Assembly (NCBI GenBank): GCA_964437465.1
Contig: CAYTGI010000007.1
Span: 1 to 64,000, forward strand
Source: JAGQLF01 sp964437465
GTDB lineage: Bacteria; Patescibacteriota; Dojkabacteria; J137
Direction: 5' to 3'
Length of the DNA: 64,000 nt
Below, in pieces: positions 36,529 to 46,680 of the stretch. The number at the start of each line of letters is the position of its first letter. Position 1 is the stretch's first letter. The position numbers were made by a program, and so were the translations under genes. The notes beneath the pieces were generated by a model, which saw nothing but the letters and a program-made list of their open reading frames with translations, had not been told where the DNA came from and did no database searches.

Positions 36529-38338
36529 ACTATTCTTAGGGGAAAAATTATCCCTTACATCACAACAAAATAGAACAAAGAAGATATTTATTTACATCTT
36601 CTCAATTGTAGGTTCAATTATACTAATAGTTTATGGAGTTATAAATTATGTTATTCAAGATTACTCTGCTGCATATTTCGAGTTATTTCTTGGTTTTAGT
36701 CTTCTTATTGGAACTATTATAATAAGGAGCATTAATAATGATTTCATCCCAGAAACAATAGGAGCGTTTGTGCTGTTTTCTATTGCTTTTCATAATTTTT
36801 ATAGTGGGGGATTTAATGAAACAGGTTTATTTTGGGTTTTTCTTTATCCTGCAATAATTTTTTTCATAAAAGGTAGAAAAAAAGGACTTATCTGGCTATT
36901 TATATTCTATTGTACAATGATTCTTGTCGTCTTTGCACACATCTATTTTCCAAAGAATGATCTAATCCCCTACAGTAACATTACAATCCTAACTTTTCTA
37001 ATAAGTTTTTTAACTATATCTTTTTTTGTATATTTTTATCAGCTAGCTCAAGAAGAGGTTCAAAAAAGACTTAAAGAAAAATCATCCAAGGCCGAAATTA
37101 TATCCGAACAATTACAGTTAGCAATATTGCGAAAAAAAAGAACAGAACAAAAAATGAGCAAGATCGTCGAACAAATTTCGCTCCAAAACAAGGAACTTGA
37201 ACGAACTAAAATAGCCATGGCTAGTCTAATAGAAGATATTGACAAAGAAAAAAGAAATAGTGAAGAAGACAAAGAAAGACTTACTCGTATATTAGAATCT
37301 ATTGCGGATGGTGTCCTTGTATTAAATGCTGAAAAAAAAGTTGTTATTTTAAATGATGCGATAACTGATTTAACCGGAAAGACAATCAATGAAGTATATG
37401 GGCAATATTACAAAGAAGTCTTTAGTTTTTACAGAGATGAAGATGGAAATGATGAGTCTAGATTTATTGATGATTTTTATAGCATACATAAACAGACAAC
37501 CTCATCAAAAGATGCAACAATTAAAAATTCTTTAGGTGATTTAATTCCAATTTATTCTATTGCATCACCAATAGTGACTTCTGATATGCAGCTAAGCGGA
37601 GCCGTTATTATTGTACGTGATACTAGAAAAGAAAGAGAGATAGATAAAATGAAAACTGAATTTGTTTCAGTTGCTTCTCATCAACTCAAAACCCCACTTA
37701 CAGGAGCGATGTGGACATTAGAACTTTTAGAAAATAAAGATATTGGTAAATTGAATGAAGAACAAACTAACTTAGTGAAAGAGTTAAACTCATCTTTAAA
37801 ACAAATGAATGATTTAGTTAATGAATTGCTAAATGTTTCAAGGATTGATCGAGGTGAAAAATTTGATATTGTTAAAGAAAAGACTGATATCATTCCTATT
37901 GTTAATGAAGCTATAAAACAGATAGAAAAAATTGCTAAGATAAAAAATGTTTCAGTAAACTTTACTAAATCTGATGAAAAGATTGTATTAAATATTGACC
38001 CTAAAAAAATACATGAAGCTATTAAAAATCTAATCAACAATTCAGTTAAATATTCTTACAAAGATTCAGAGGTCGAGGTAATTATTGAAAAAGAAATTGC
38101 AAAAAAGAAATGTGTTATTCAGGTCAAAGATACTGGAATCGGAATACCTGAAGAACAAAAGAATAAGATTTTTACTAAATTCTTTAGAGCATCAAATGCT
38201 AGGAAAAACGATAATTCAGGAACAGGACTTGGTCTATATATTGTAAAGGCAATTATTGAAGGACACGAGGGTGAAGTTAGTTTCGAATCAGTTGAAGACA
38301 AAGGAACCACATTTAAGATAAGCCTTCCATTACCTTAG
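36512..38338 (+). CDS. Membrane hybrid-less sensor histidine kinase with PAS domain
   Basis: The 608-residue protein has about six N-terminal membrane helices (23-180), a long coiled coil, a PAS domain (about 245-370; IADGVLVLNAEKKVVILND), HisKA (H-box SVASHQLKTPLTGAM) and HATPase (N-box NLINNSVKYSYK, G1 DTGIGIPE, G2 GTGLGLYIVKA). It is a complete kinase without a receiver. Directly coupled to the GAF-domain gene. The scattered receivers are candidate targets. Confidence 0.9.
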   Translation: MNLISKLFLGEKLSLTSQQNRTKKIFIYIFSIVGSIILIVYGVINYVIQDYSAAYFELFLGFSLLIGTIIIRSINNDFIPETIGAFVLFSIAFHNFYSGGFNETGLFWVFLYPAIIFFIKGRKKGLIWLFIFYCTMILVVFAHIYFPKNDLIPYSNITILTFLISFLTISFFVYFYQLAQEEVQKRLKEKSSKAEIISEQLQLAILRKKRTEQKMSKIVEQISLQNKELERTKIAMASLIEDIDKEKRNSEEDKERLTRILESIADGVLVLNAEKKVVILNDAITDLTGKTINEVYGQYYKEVFSFYRDEDGNDESRFIDDFYSIHKQTTSSKDATIKNSLGDLIPIYSIASPIVTSDMQLSGAVIIVRDTRKEREIDKMKTEFVSVASHQLKTPLTGAMWTLELLENKDIGKLNEEQTNLVKELNSSLKQMNDLVNELLNVSRIDRGEKFDIVKEKTDIIPIVNEAIKQIEKIAKIKNVSVNFTKSDEKIVLNIDPKKIHEAIKNLINNSVKYSYKDSEVEVIIEKEIAKKKCVIQVKDTGIGIPEEQKNKIFTKFFRASNARKNDNSGTGLGLYIVKAIIEGHEGEVSFESVEDKGTTFKISLPLP

Positions 38339-39112
38339 TATTTCCCAATTTTGCATAGGCGTTAGTATCTCTGGCTTATTTTTACTAACAATAACCATAT
38401 ATTCAAACATTGCACCTTTATTACCATTTGAAGTTTTAATTGTCCATCCGTCACTATCTATATATGTTCTATCTGTACCTTTTACGAGTTGACATTCAAT
38501 ACATAAAACCATACCTTCAACTAATTCATCTCCTTCTCCTTCAATACCGAAAGCAGGGATTTGAGGTGCTTCCCATAAGGTCTTACCTATACCATGTCCT
38601 ACATAGTTTTTTAGAACTTCAAAACCTGCTAGTTCAGCTATTGACTGCATTGTGTAACCTAAATCACCTGTTGTGTTTCCATGTATGGCTTTTTTCATTG
38701 CTGACTCTGTGGCCAGCTTTGCATTATTTACTAACAAACTATCCTCTTTTGATAGCTCGTCAATAACAAAAGTATAACAATGGTCGGTATAAATTCCTTC
38801 AGATCTAATTCCAAAATCTATCTTAACAACATCTCCCTTCTCAAATTTTCTTGTATTGCTTGGAATTGCATGTAAAATTTCATCATTAACATTTATATTG
38901 CAACTAGCTGGAAAAGGAGGATTCCCTGTTTGAACAACTCCATAAAATGCAGGTTCAACATCTTTTAATTTACATAGTTCCCAACAGTAATCTTCAATAT
39001 CTGAGGGTAATACACCAACCTTTAGTTCATCTGACATCTTTTTTATTATTTCTGTAGAAATTGTCGCTGCCTTTCTAAACTTAGTTTTATCTTCTTCTGA
39101 ACGAACAATCAT
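38330..39112 (-). CDS. map: Methionine aminopeptidase, type I-like, with altered second histidine
   Basis: The 260-residue pita-bread metalloprotease keeps all five metal ligands: D99 (VKIDFG), D110 (YTDHC), H173 (VGHGIG), E206 (LCIECQ) and E237 (AMFEYM), plus H81 in ILHAIPS. The His seven residues after H173, used for substrate contact in typical type I enzymes (FHEEP), is Trp here (LWEAPQIP). Function is removal of N-terminal Met. It ends tail-to-tail with the kinase. Xaa-Pro peptidase is a less likely alternative. Confidence 0.85.
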   Translation of the reverse strand: MIVRSEEDKTKFRKAATISTEIIKKMSDELKVGVLPSDIEDYCWELCKLKDVEPAFYGVVQTGNPPFPASCNINVNDEILHAIPSNTRKFEKGDVVKIDFGIRSEGIYTDHCYTFVIDELSKEDSLLVNNAKLATESAMKKAIHGNTTGDLGYTMQSIAELAGFEVLKNYVGHGIGKTLWEAPQIPAFGIEGEGDELVEGMVLCIECQLVKGTDRTYIDSDGWTIKTSNGNKGAMFEYMVIVSKNKPEILTPMQNWEILR

Positions 39113-39615
39113 ATATCGATTTTTTCAATTTTTTTTGAACTAGTGTCAAGTATAGCAAATGTAGGCGATGTTCCATAGGGATGAATTGCTCCTGGATTAA
39201 TTAACTGTGATTTATCAGATCTTTCATGTCTATATGAATGTGTGTGTCCACATATACACATGTCGTATTGGTTAGTTGCGAATGCTAATTCAGCGATCCG
39301 AGGGTAGTGATGCATTAATATACTTATTCCATCAAGCTCTCCTTCGTATATATTTCCTCCTAAGGAAGTTTTGCTTAGAGTAATGTTTTCATAAATGTCA
39401 GTCAGTCTAGTTTGGCCGATTAATTCTGCTTCATTATTTCCTAATATCATTATTACTTTGCCATTAAATTTGGCAATCATATCTAGCCCATTTTTTGGCG
39501 CAATTAAATCTCCTGCAAATAATAAATACTCACAGTTCCTTTCATTAGCAATATGAATTGCTTTTTCAAGATTATCGTAATGATCATGACTATCAGACAT
39601 TATTGCGATCAACAC
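39109..39615 (-). CDS. YfcE/MJ0936-type metallophosphoesterase
   Basis: The 168-residue protein has all calcineurin-like metal motifs: D-x-H (MSDSHDH), GD (FAGDLIA), GNNE (ILGNNEAE) and GHTH (ICGHTHSY). That size and order match YfcE/MJ0936 phosphodiesterases, which act on nucleotide or other phosphodiesters in vitro. It overlaps the aminopeptidase start by 4 bases, so it is probably co-transcribed. Confidence 0.87.
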   Translation of the reverse strand: MLIAIMSDSHDHYDNLEKAIHIANERNCEYLLFAGDLIAPKNGLDMIAKFNGKVIMILGNNEAELIGQTRLTDIYENITLSKTSLGGNIYEGELDGISILMHHYPRIAELAFATNQYDMCICGHTHSYRHERSDKSQLINPGAIHPYGTSPTFAILDTSSKKIEKIDI

Positions 39616-39689
39616 ATATCAACAGTAATAAATTATACTTTGATTATATCCAGAAATTTCATATACTGAAAGAAAGTTACTAAACTAAT

Positions 39690-40097
39690 ATGAAATCACT
39701 TACAAAAAAATATGAATATCAAGCACCGATGGAAGATGTCTGGAATGCTTTTACAAATATGGATTACATGAAATATTGGGATGCAGGACCTTGTGAGATG
39801 ACTGAAAATGAAGGCGAGGATTTTAAACTTTGGGCTGGAGATATATGGGGAACTAATACTAAAATTGAAAAATATAAGTTCATTGAACAAGATTGGTATG
39901 CAGGAGATTGGGATGAACCTTCTAAAGTATCTTTAAATTTTTCTGATGGTGAAGGCAAAGTCATTGTTGAATTGAAGCATGAAAACATTCCTGATGATGA
40001 ATTTGAAGATGTTGATAAAGGATGGGATGATTTTTATCTTGGAGCGATAGCCCATTTTCTTAATGACAAAAAGTTAGGTAAGTACCCAAATCTATAG
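39690..40097 (+). CDS. SRPBCC/START-like domain protein (AHSA1 type)
   Basis: The 135-residue protein looks like a ligand-binding START/AHSA1 fold: an opening YEYQAPMEDVWNAFTNMDYMK, a middle KYKFIEQDWYAGDW and a long C-terminal helix (GWDDFYLGAIAHFL). Family members bind hydrophobic ligands or stimulate chaperones. No partner is visible here. Stops tail-to-tail (6-base overlap) with the glycosyltransferase. Confidence 0.72.
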   Translation: MKSLTKKYEYQAPMEDVWNAFTNMDYMKYWDAGPCEMTENEGEDFKLWAGDIWGTNTKIEKYKFIEQDWYAGDWDEPSKVSLNFSDGEGKVIVELKHENIPDDEFEDVDKGWDDFYLGAIAHFLNDKKLGKYPNL

Positions 40098-41233
40098 CGA
40101 TTTAATAAAGTCTGGTAGATTACTTATAAATTTATCTATCGACTTTTCCTCTTCTTCAAAGGCTGCAAATGACTTTTTAGCTAGTGATTCTCTAAAGTTT
40201 TCACTGTTCAGGAATTTTTCTAGTGAACTACCAAGCCTTTCTGTGTTGCCTAAATAGGTTACTAATTTTTTTCTCACTGCATATTTCATATTAAAGTATT
40301 CTTGACCTGGGTTTATTCTTGCTAAAAATATCGGTGCTTTCTTCTTATATATTATTTCAAACAATGTTGCAGGTGCAATACTCGCAAGAATAAATAGGTC
40401 TGCTTTTGAGTACACATAAGATAGCTCAGNNNNNNNNNNTCAGAATGGTTCAAAAAAGGCAAACCAATAATCTCACATTGATCATTAGATAGCTTTGATA
40501 TTTTATTTAATAGTTCTTTAGATTTTCCAGTTATAAATATGAATCTCACACCCTTTATCTCACCTCTGTGAATTATCTTTTGAATTTTAGGTAAAATTTT
40601 CCCCGCCCATAGCGCTCCACCTGTAATAATAATATTCTTTTTATCGCCATTAGTATCCAACAAATTGTTAATGCTATTTGATTCATTCTTGAATTCATTA
40701 GGTACAACATATCTCCCGACCATACTCTTACCCCCTCTCAGCATGATTTTTTTACTTAGTCTGTCTGATTGCACAATATATCCATCACACATCCTTCCTT
40801 TATAACTGCATATATGAATATTTGAATTATCAAAATCAGGGACGTAATTAATTATCTTAGTATTTTTTTTAAAGTTAAACTTTATTAGCTGTTCAGTAAT
40901 TAAGAAGTGTGTGCTGATTATTACATCATATTCTTCAATGGTATTAATTTTTTTAATGTATTTGCCAAGACCATTAATTATCCCTGCAATATCAATTCGA
41001 ATATCATTAATAAAATTAGGAAGAGGTAATCTACTTAAGTTGTAAAGTAATTCATATAAATATGGCATACTTGTCACTAAAAACTTGTGAAGGTTTTCAA
41101 CATCATCTTTTTCAATTATTATTTTCTTTATATCATATTCAGAATCTTCCAATGCTTGAGCTAGAGAGTTCATTGCAGCTATATGCCCACCACCAGCATT
41201 TATAGATAAGATTAAAATCTTTTTAAAGGCCAT
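40092..41233 (-). CDS. MGDG-synthase/MurG-like (GT28) glycosyltransferase
   Basis: Closing the false gap at 40430-40439 gives about 377 residues in one frame. The N-terminal domain starts with ILILSINAGGGHIAAMNSL, the acceptor loop of MurG/MGDG-synthase enzymes, and the C-terminal domain has ITGGALWAGK and a donor pocket region (LSYVYSKADLFILASI, then FEIIYKKKAPIFL). It would glycosylate a lipid or lipid-linked acceptor at the inner membrane. True MurG is less likely, as the GGT..H pattern is weak. Confidence 0.78.
40430..40439. other. Scaffold gap (10 N) that is an artefact
   Basis: The contig ends share tcag. Overlapping them gives the uninterrupted reading GLPFLNHSELSYVYSKADL in the glycosyltransferase, so no bases appear to be missing. 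Confidence 0.75.
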
Positions 41234-41293
41234 CTTTACATTGTAAACTCTAACTCGTATGATAATAATAAATCCAACCTATTACAAATATTT

Positions 41294-42532
41294 ATGGACA
41301 TAGATGAGTTAATTAATAACCCTAGATATAATGCCATTATAAAAAAGATGCTTAAAAGCTCTTCAGATCTAATTGTTATTGCGACTTTTTCTGGCGAATT
41401 TTTATACCTGAATGATGCTTGGGAAAAAATTTTAGGATGGAGCAAAGAAAAAGTTATTAACCAGAAATATCTAGAATATGTTCACCCAGATGACATAAAG
41501 AAAACAGAGGAGATTAATAATAAAAATGTAAATGGAGAGGATATATACAATTTCAAAAATAGATATAAATCTAAGGATGGGAAATATAAGTGGATACTTT
41601 GGAATGGGCTTACAATTCCTGATGATAAATTAATACTTGGAATTGGGAGAGATATAACTGAGCTGCAAGAAAAAACTTTAAAGCTTGAAAAGCAAAATTC
41701 CATAGTTAACGACATTATGAGTACTGGAGAATTTGCCTGGTGGGAGATTGAATTGAAAACCGATGAAATTTTCATCTCCGATGAGAAAATTAAAATACTT
41801 GGATACGATAAATCTGAATTAAGTAATAAAATACCATTCTCTAAATACCTTGAAATGGTTTACTCAACTGACCAAGAGAAATTACAAAATCTTCTAGAAG
41901 AATTTAAAAAGAATGAAATGCAAAATAAAAATGAACTTGAATACAGAATTAGAACGAAAAACGGCGATTGGAAATGGTTTAAGTCAGTTGCGGAAAAATT
42001 TAAAGATAGGGAATTATTACGAGGAGTTGTTTTTGACATAACTATTGATAAGGAAAATGAATTAAGACTTAACAATCTTCTTTACTCTCTTGAAGATAAT
42101 GTTACATTAGTGTCTAAGGATGGGATTGTTATGGAGTCTTGGACAAATAAGAAGGTATCTTCAATTCTTCCTGAGTCTGATGAGATAATTGGCAAGCACT
42201 TTGCAGAATTTTTGCCAAAAGAATTGCAACAGGAAATTCAATATACTTTTCGAAAAGTTTTAAAAAGTGAAAGGACAGTAGAGATAACAATTCCATCTCC
42301 TATTCATAAAAACAAATGGGTTCAAGCTAGAATACATCCAGTCTACGAAAATGGAGATAGCTCAGGTATAAGTCGATTTTTAATATTAGCTAGAGATGCT
42401 ACTGAAGAAATAAAATTAAAAAAAGATTTAGAAAAAAAAATCAAAGAATTGGAAAAAGTAAATAATTTAATGATTGACAGGGAAATTAAAATGAGAGAAT
42501 TGAAAAAAAAGATTGAGAGATTATCCGCCTAG
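41294..42532 (+). CDS. Multi-PAS signalling protein without kinase domain
   Basis: The 412-residue soluble protein has three PAS domains (about 15-125, 135-250 and 260-375). The first has FLYLNDAWEKILGWSKEK and the second FISDEKIKILGYDKSEL. It ends with a coiled coil (LEKVNNLMIDREIKMRELKK) similar to the GAF protein's tail. No HisKA, GGDEF or HTH part is present. It must pass its signal by protein contact, perhaps to a kinase. Confidence 0.8.
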   Translation: MDIDELINNPRYNAIIKKMLKSSSDLIVIATFSGEFLYLNDAWEKILGWSKEKVINQKYLEYVHPDDIKKTEEINNKNVNGEDIYNFKNRYKSKDGKYKWILWNGLTIPDDKLILGIGRDITELQEKTLKLEKQNSIVNDIMSTGEFAWWEIELKTDEIFISDEKIKILGYDKSELSNKIPFSKYLEMVYSTDQEKLQNLLEEFKKNEMQNKNELEYRIRTKNGDWKWFKSVAEKFKDRELLRGVVFDITIDKENELRLNNLLYSLEDNVTLVSKDGIVMESWTNKKVSSILPESDEIIGKHFAEFLPKELQQEIQYTFRKVLKSERTVEITIPSPIHKNKWVQARIHPVYENGDSSGISRFLILARDATEEIKLKKDLEKKIKELEKVNNLMIDREIKMRELKKKIERLSA

Positions 42533-42533
42533 C

Positions 42534-43217
42534 TTATTCTTTTTCGTATATATGATTGCAACTATTTGAAGCGTTAACTTCCTGTTTCAAACTATCTGGA
42601 ATTAAAACAGGTAAAGTAAGAATCAAGATTAAAAACACAATAGTTATAACAATGGGTTTTAGCTGAGCTAGTAGGGCTCCCCGTATTTTAAAAGCTCTCT
42701 GCCCGAACTTAACACTATACATTTTATCTGATGAATATTTACATATTCCAAGAACTTTTTGCGAAAGATCATTGATAGAATATAGAAGAAGAAAAACTGT
42801 TAGAAACTTTATCTCCAATCCTCCAAATGGTAGTGCGGCAAAGGACGCAGCCACACCAAGAAAGGGTAATAAAACTGTTCCACAAACATAGCAACCAGTA
42901 GAGGCAACAGAAAGGAATAATGCTGATATAACGCTTAGGAAAGATAATTCAGAATGTTCATTTGCTTTTCTAAATACATATATAAAAAATGTTAGTGCTA
43001 TAGCGATAAGTATTGAATTCAATAAACTTAATACAATCTGCGCTAAAAGTATCGGAAATGGTGTTAATTCAAAAAAGCTTTCAAAGGTTCCTGTTTGCAA
43101 TATTGCAAATATATACATACCCATTGATAAAGTGAAGAAAGAAAAGCCTGAAATAATCATGGCTCTACTTTGGAATACTACTTTTAAGGCATTTATTAAA
43201 TTTTTTCTACTACTCAT
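42534..43217 (-). CDS. Polytopic membrane protein with TGCYVCG motif
   Basis: The 227-residue protein has about five membrane helices. A CxxC sits inside one of them (SVASTGCYVCGTVLLPFLG), and the C-terminus has another Cys (SNSCNHIYEKE). I do not recognise the family, although the CxxC in a membrane helix recalls thiol or heme handling proteins. Stops tail-to-tail with the PAS gene. Confidence 0.6.
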   Translation of the reverse strand: MSSRKNLINALKVVFQSRAMIISGFSFFTLSMGMYIFAILQTGTFESFFELTPFPILLAQIVLSLLNSILIAIALTFFIYVFRKANEHSELSFLSVISALFLSVASTGCYVCGTVLLPFLGVAASFAALPFGGLEIKFLTVFLLLYSINDLSQKVLGICKYSSDKMYSVKFGQRAFKIRGALLAQLKPIVITIVFLILILTLPVLIPDSLKQEVNASNSCNHIYEKE

Positions 43218-43264
43218 GTCGTATATATTTTAAGCTTAATCTTATTTTATTCAAGTAAAAAAAA

Positions 43265-44023
43265 TTACAATGTATGCTCACCAACCGATTTTCTGTTTAT
43301 ATTTATTGCTATTCCATTTAGCCCAATCAACTCTGCTATATTTTCAGCTATATTTCTAACATAAACTCCACTTGTGACTTTTATCTGTACTTTAGCAAGT
43401 AATCCAGTATCATCAGTAACATTTTTCCATTGCTTAATGATTTGCTCCTGTCTAAAATCCCCTTTTAGGTATTTAATTATCTCTATCTCTTTTTTGATTA
43501 ACTTTTGCAAATCTATAGATTTCACAGATTTTAGCTTTATAAATCTTATTTCACCCTTTTTTTTTGGTATATGTATTTCTTCAATAAGGTTATTCCTAGC
43601 CCACCAAAATAGTGGTTTTCCTTGAACGGTTTTAGATGAATAAAGAGGATACTCTTGTTCTATTCTTCCTATAAATCCTTTTAACTTTATATTTATAGCA
43701 TTTTGAATCCCTGAGGCATGGTATTTATTTATATTGTTGTAGTCTTCAATTACCCCTAAAAAGTCTTTTGAATCAGTTTTATATCCGAAAAGTACTTCAA
43801 ATTCATACTCTTTATCAAAATCTTGGTATAGATCCCTTTTTTTACACTCTTCTCCTACGAGAATAAGTATCAATCCTTTAGCCATAGGATCTAGCCTTCC
43901 AGCATAGGCAGCTTTAACATTCGGTGGAATATTGTTTATCTTTCGAACATTTGTAATAACTTCTGAAAGGATTTCGCCCTTTTTTTTGTTATAGAGTATT
44001 ATTTTTTGAGAATCAACATCCAT
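43265..44023 (-). CDS. truB: tRNA pseudouridine(55) synthase TruB
   Basis: The 252-residue protein has TruB landmarks: YNKKKGEILSEV, catalytic Asp in AYAGRLDPMAKGLIL, DKEYEFEVLFGYKTDSKD, and SGVYVRNIAENIAELIG near the end. The enzyme makes pseudouridine 55 in the tRNA T-loop. It overlaps the 3' end of the transglutaminase-like gene by 25 bases. The C-terminal PUA domain is absent or very short, as in minimal bacterial TruB. Confidence 0.9.
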   Translation of the reverse strand: MDVDSQKIILYNKKKGEILSEVITNVRKINNIPPNVKAAYAGRLDPMAKGLILILVGEECKKRDLYQDFDKEYEFEVLFGYKTDSKDFLGVIEDYNNINKYHASGIQNAINIKLKGFIGRIEQEYPLYSSKTVQGKPLFWWARNNLIEEIHIPKKKGEIRFIKLKSVKSIDLQKLIKKEIEIIKYLKGDFRQEQIIKQWKNVTDDTGLLAKVQIKVTSGVYVRNIAENIAELIGLNGIAININRKSVGEHTL

Positions 44024-45813
44024 CTTTTTCTAGTCAAATAACCAATCATGAGAATGATAAGAACCATTACAGGTATAAGAAAAAAGATAATTGGACTGAT
44101 TATAAAACTGTTAACTACCTTTACATCAATACTCTCTTTTTGATTATCATTTAAGTTAAGTGAAATTACATCTTCTCTCTCACCAGAGTAAAAAAAGTTT
44201 AAATTTCTTATACCGGAGATGGTTATATTATTATTTTTTCCAGGCAATAAGCCAAGAGTATATCCTTCAGGAATAAATCCTAGATCTTTCTTCCAACCAT
44301 TTACTCTAATATTATCAACAGTTAAGAAATTGGGGGTTTGATTATTTATTGTTATATCATCAGAGTAATAAAATCCAGAGTAATTAATGTCATCAGTATT
44401 AATAGCTGTCGCATCAATAGTATTATTAAGTCCTAGAACACTATTAAATTCAGTTATCCTAACCTTTTTAACTGGAGCATCCTTTTGGTTTGAAAATAGA
44501 CCTAGAGCCCCGTAAGTTTCTATATCAGGATGCCACGTCCCGACAGTAAGACGATCAAAATCATTTTCTGCTCCAAAATACTCCAGGCCAGATATAATCT
44601 GTTGAAAAGGGTCTACAATGAATATCTCCTCGTTAATTTCTGCTATAAGCCAAAAGTGAGGTTGTAATAGTGTCTCATTAAAATTGTTAATTAATACATA
44701 TCCATACCTAATTTCAGCTTTACCCCCTACTTTCTCAATCAATGAGGTTAAAACATAACAATAATCAAAGGAATTAAAAAACTTTTTCGTATCTAAATAT
44801 TGCCAGTGTTTTTCACTGTACTCAAATATAGGGGAAGATGTAAACTCAACAGGATAATTAGTTATTAATCGATTATTAGCTTTTTTTATTATTTGGAAAG
44901 GCTCTTCGTTATTTTCAATAATGCTTTCTATATCCTTAACAACTTTATTATCTTCCGGCCAATTCAAATCATATTTTTTATCAATATTAAAGTCTAATTG
45001 TTTAACAGTTTTTCTTATTCTCGCCTCATAGCCTGCTTCAATTTTTGAATTTCCTTTTGTATTTATAAATGCAAATCTATTATTATATTGATCCTCTAAT
45101 CCAAATTCTCCTGATAATACTTGCTTATAATTTACCTCTTGAGAGCTATTGTTTGATAATAGTTGAAAAAAAGAAGTCGCTTCTCTTTTATCTGGATTAT
45201 TTAATATTAGTCTTGATTCAATATCAACATAATATTCATTACCCCATATTATAAAGGTTGGTTGGATATCCAAAAAATTTATCTCCAAAGTATTTTCATT
45301 ATATTCACTGAGTTGGAAGTTCTTGGAAGAGAGGAAAACTGGTAGCCCGAAAGATTTAGGATAGTGAACTTTATAATCAAACGTTCTATCTCCACTAGCT
45401 TTAAGCAGTAAGTATTTAGTAGAGTATCTTTCATTAATAAATTTAGGAAGAGTAGCCGTAATTGTTAATTTTTTTTGCTCACCAGGTTTAATTACATATC
45501 CACTAAAATATGCGTCAACAGCGCTATAATCCTCTTCCTGATATTTATAAACTGGAGCATCAACGATATTATCATCAATACTTACTGTTACAAGTTCAGG
45601 GTTTATACTTGGAAGAATATATTCATACCCTCGTATAATCTGATCAAACTCATTATTTTTAAGAATCACTTCAGCATTATAAAGAGCATCACCACTCTCT
45701 AAAATCTCAATTCTAACCTTATGATCTATCGCATCAAATGATTGTGCTCTTACATCGCCTAAAGCAAATGTAAATAATACAAAAACTATTATAAATAACG
45801 TGTACAATTTCAT
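43999..45813 (-). CDS. Membrane-anchored transglutaminase-like protein
   Basis: From the better start (ATG 45813; the longer frame to 45885 adds 24 residues into the divergent ksgA region), the protein is about 604 residues with a signal peptide (KLYTLFIIVFVLFTFALG), a large external part, and a C-terminal membrane span (VNSFIISPIIFFLIPVMVLIILMI) with a basic end. The middle has a transglutaminase-like triad: Cys in FDYCYVLTSLIEKVGG, His in QPHFWLIAE, Asp in FIVDPFQQ. It may be a surface cysteine peptidase-fold enzyme. Substrate unknown. Confidence 0.75.
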   Translation of the reverse strand: MKLYTLFIIVFVLFTFALGDVRAQSFDAIDHKVRIEILESGDALYNAEVILKNNEFDQIIRGYEYILPSINPELVTVSIDDNIVDAPVYKYQEEDYSAVDAYFSGYVIKPGEQKKLTITATLPKFINERYSTKYLLLKASGDRTFDYKVHYPKSFGLPVFLSSKNFQLSEYNENTLEINFLDIQPTFIIWGNEYYVDIESRLILNNPDKREATSFFQLLSNNSSQEVNYKQVLSGEFGLEDQYNNRFAFINTKGNSKIEAGYEARIRKTVKQLDFNIDKKYDLNWPEDNKVVKDIESIIENNEEPFQIIKKANNRLITNYPVEFTSSPIFEYSEKHWQYLDTKKFFNSFDYCYVLTSLIEKVGGKAEIRYGYVLINNFNETLLQPHFWLIAEINEEIFIVDPFQQIISGLEYFGAENDFDRLTVGTWHPDIETYGALGLFSNQKDAPVKKVRITEFNSVLGLNNTIDATAINTDDINYSGFYYSDDITINNQTPNFLTVDNIRVNGWKKDLGFIPEGYTLGLLPGKNNNITISGIRNLNFFYSGEREDVISLNLNDNQKESIDVKVVNSFIISPIIFFLIPVMVLIILMIGYLTRKRWMLILKK

Positions 45814-45849
45814 AATAGAAACATTATAATCAAAAATTACAAAAAAGTT

Positions 45850-46680
45850 ATGAAAAGACACAATTTCAAAAAAAAGTTTGGACAAAACTTCTTAAGAAAT
45901 AAAAAATTCGTTCACACACTTTTAGAACCATTAGATATAAATCCTAATGATAATGTGATAGAGATTGGTCCGGGAGATGGGATGATTTCTGAAGAAATTC
46001 TACAAAGAGGGGCAAATCTTTTATGTATAGAAATTGACACTGAACTAATTAATACACTTAAGAAGAAATATAATGATTATTCAAACTTTAAAATTATAAA
46101 TGAAGATATTTTAAGTGTAAATATTGAAGAAGTTGTTGAAAAGTATTTAAGTTCAGGTAGTTTAAAGGTAACGGGATCTCTTCCCTTCAATATATCTAAA
46201 GATATAATCACAAATCTATTGAAATTCAATACTCAAGCATCTCAAGGTGTTTCTATTGATAAAATGTGTTTTATAGTTCAAGAAGAAGTGGCAAAATCCT
46301 ATGCTTCAAAACCACCAAAAGCAACCTTACTTTCTGTAAGGGCTCTTATATATAGTCAAATCAAGAAATTCGAGTCAATACCAAGAGGACAATTTGAACC
46401 GAAGCCAAATGTTGATGGTGGAATAATTTACTTTGAGTTGAATAAAGAAAAAAAATCTAATTTGAAAGAATTAGAAACTCTTGTAAAAATAGGGTTTTCA
46501 TCACCCAGAAAAACATTAATTAATAATATTAAAAATAGTAAGAAATACATAAATGATAATCTTAGAGAAATTTTTGATAGATCTAACTTATCTTACACTG
46601 TAAGGCCTTCTGAATTAGAGCTAACTGATTGGGTTAGAATAAGCAATTTTCTTACTTTATCTTCAAGCCCCCAAACTTAA
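45850..46680 (+). CDS. ksgA: 16S rRNA dimethyladenosine transferase KsgA/RsmA
   Basis: The 276-residue protein matches KsgA: KKFGQNFLRNKKFVHTLL, SAM loop VIEIGPGDGMISEEIL, IEIDTELI, NEDIL, and the catalytic motif GSLPFNIS (usual NLPYNI). The C-terminal domain has FSSPRKTLINNI. It dimethylates two adjacent adenosines of 16S rRNA helix 45. It ends tail-to-tail within the last codons of murJ. Confidence 0.93.
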   Translation: MKRHNFKKKFGQNFLRNKKFVHTLLEPLDINPNDNVIEIGPGDGMISEEILQRGANLLCIEIDTELINTLKKKYNDYSNFKIINEDILSVNIEEVVEKYLSSGSLKVTGSLPFNISKDIITNLLKFNTQASQGVSIDKMCFIVQEEVAKSYASKPPKATLLSVRALIYSQIKKFESIPRGQFEPKPNVDGGIIYFELNKEKKSNLKELETLVKIGFSSPRKTLINNIKNSKKYINDNLREIFDRSNLSYTVRPSELELTDWVRISNFLTLSSSPQT

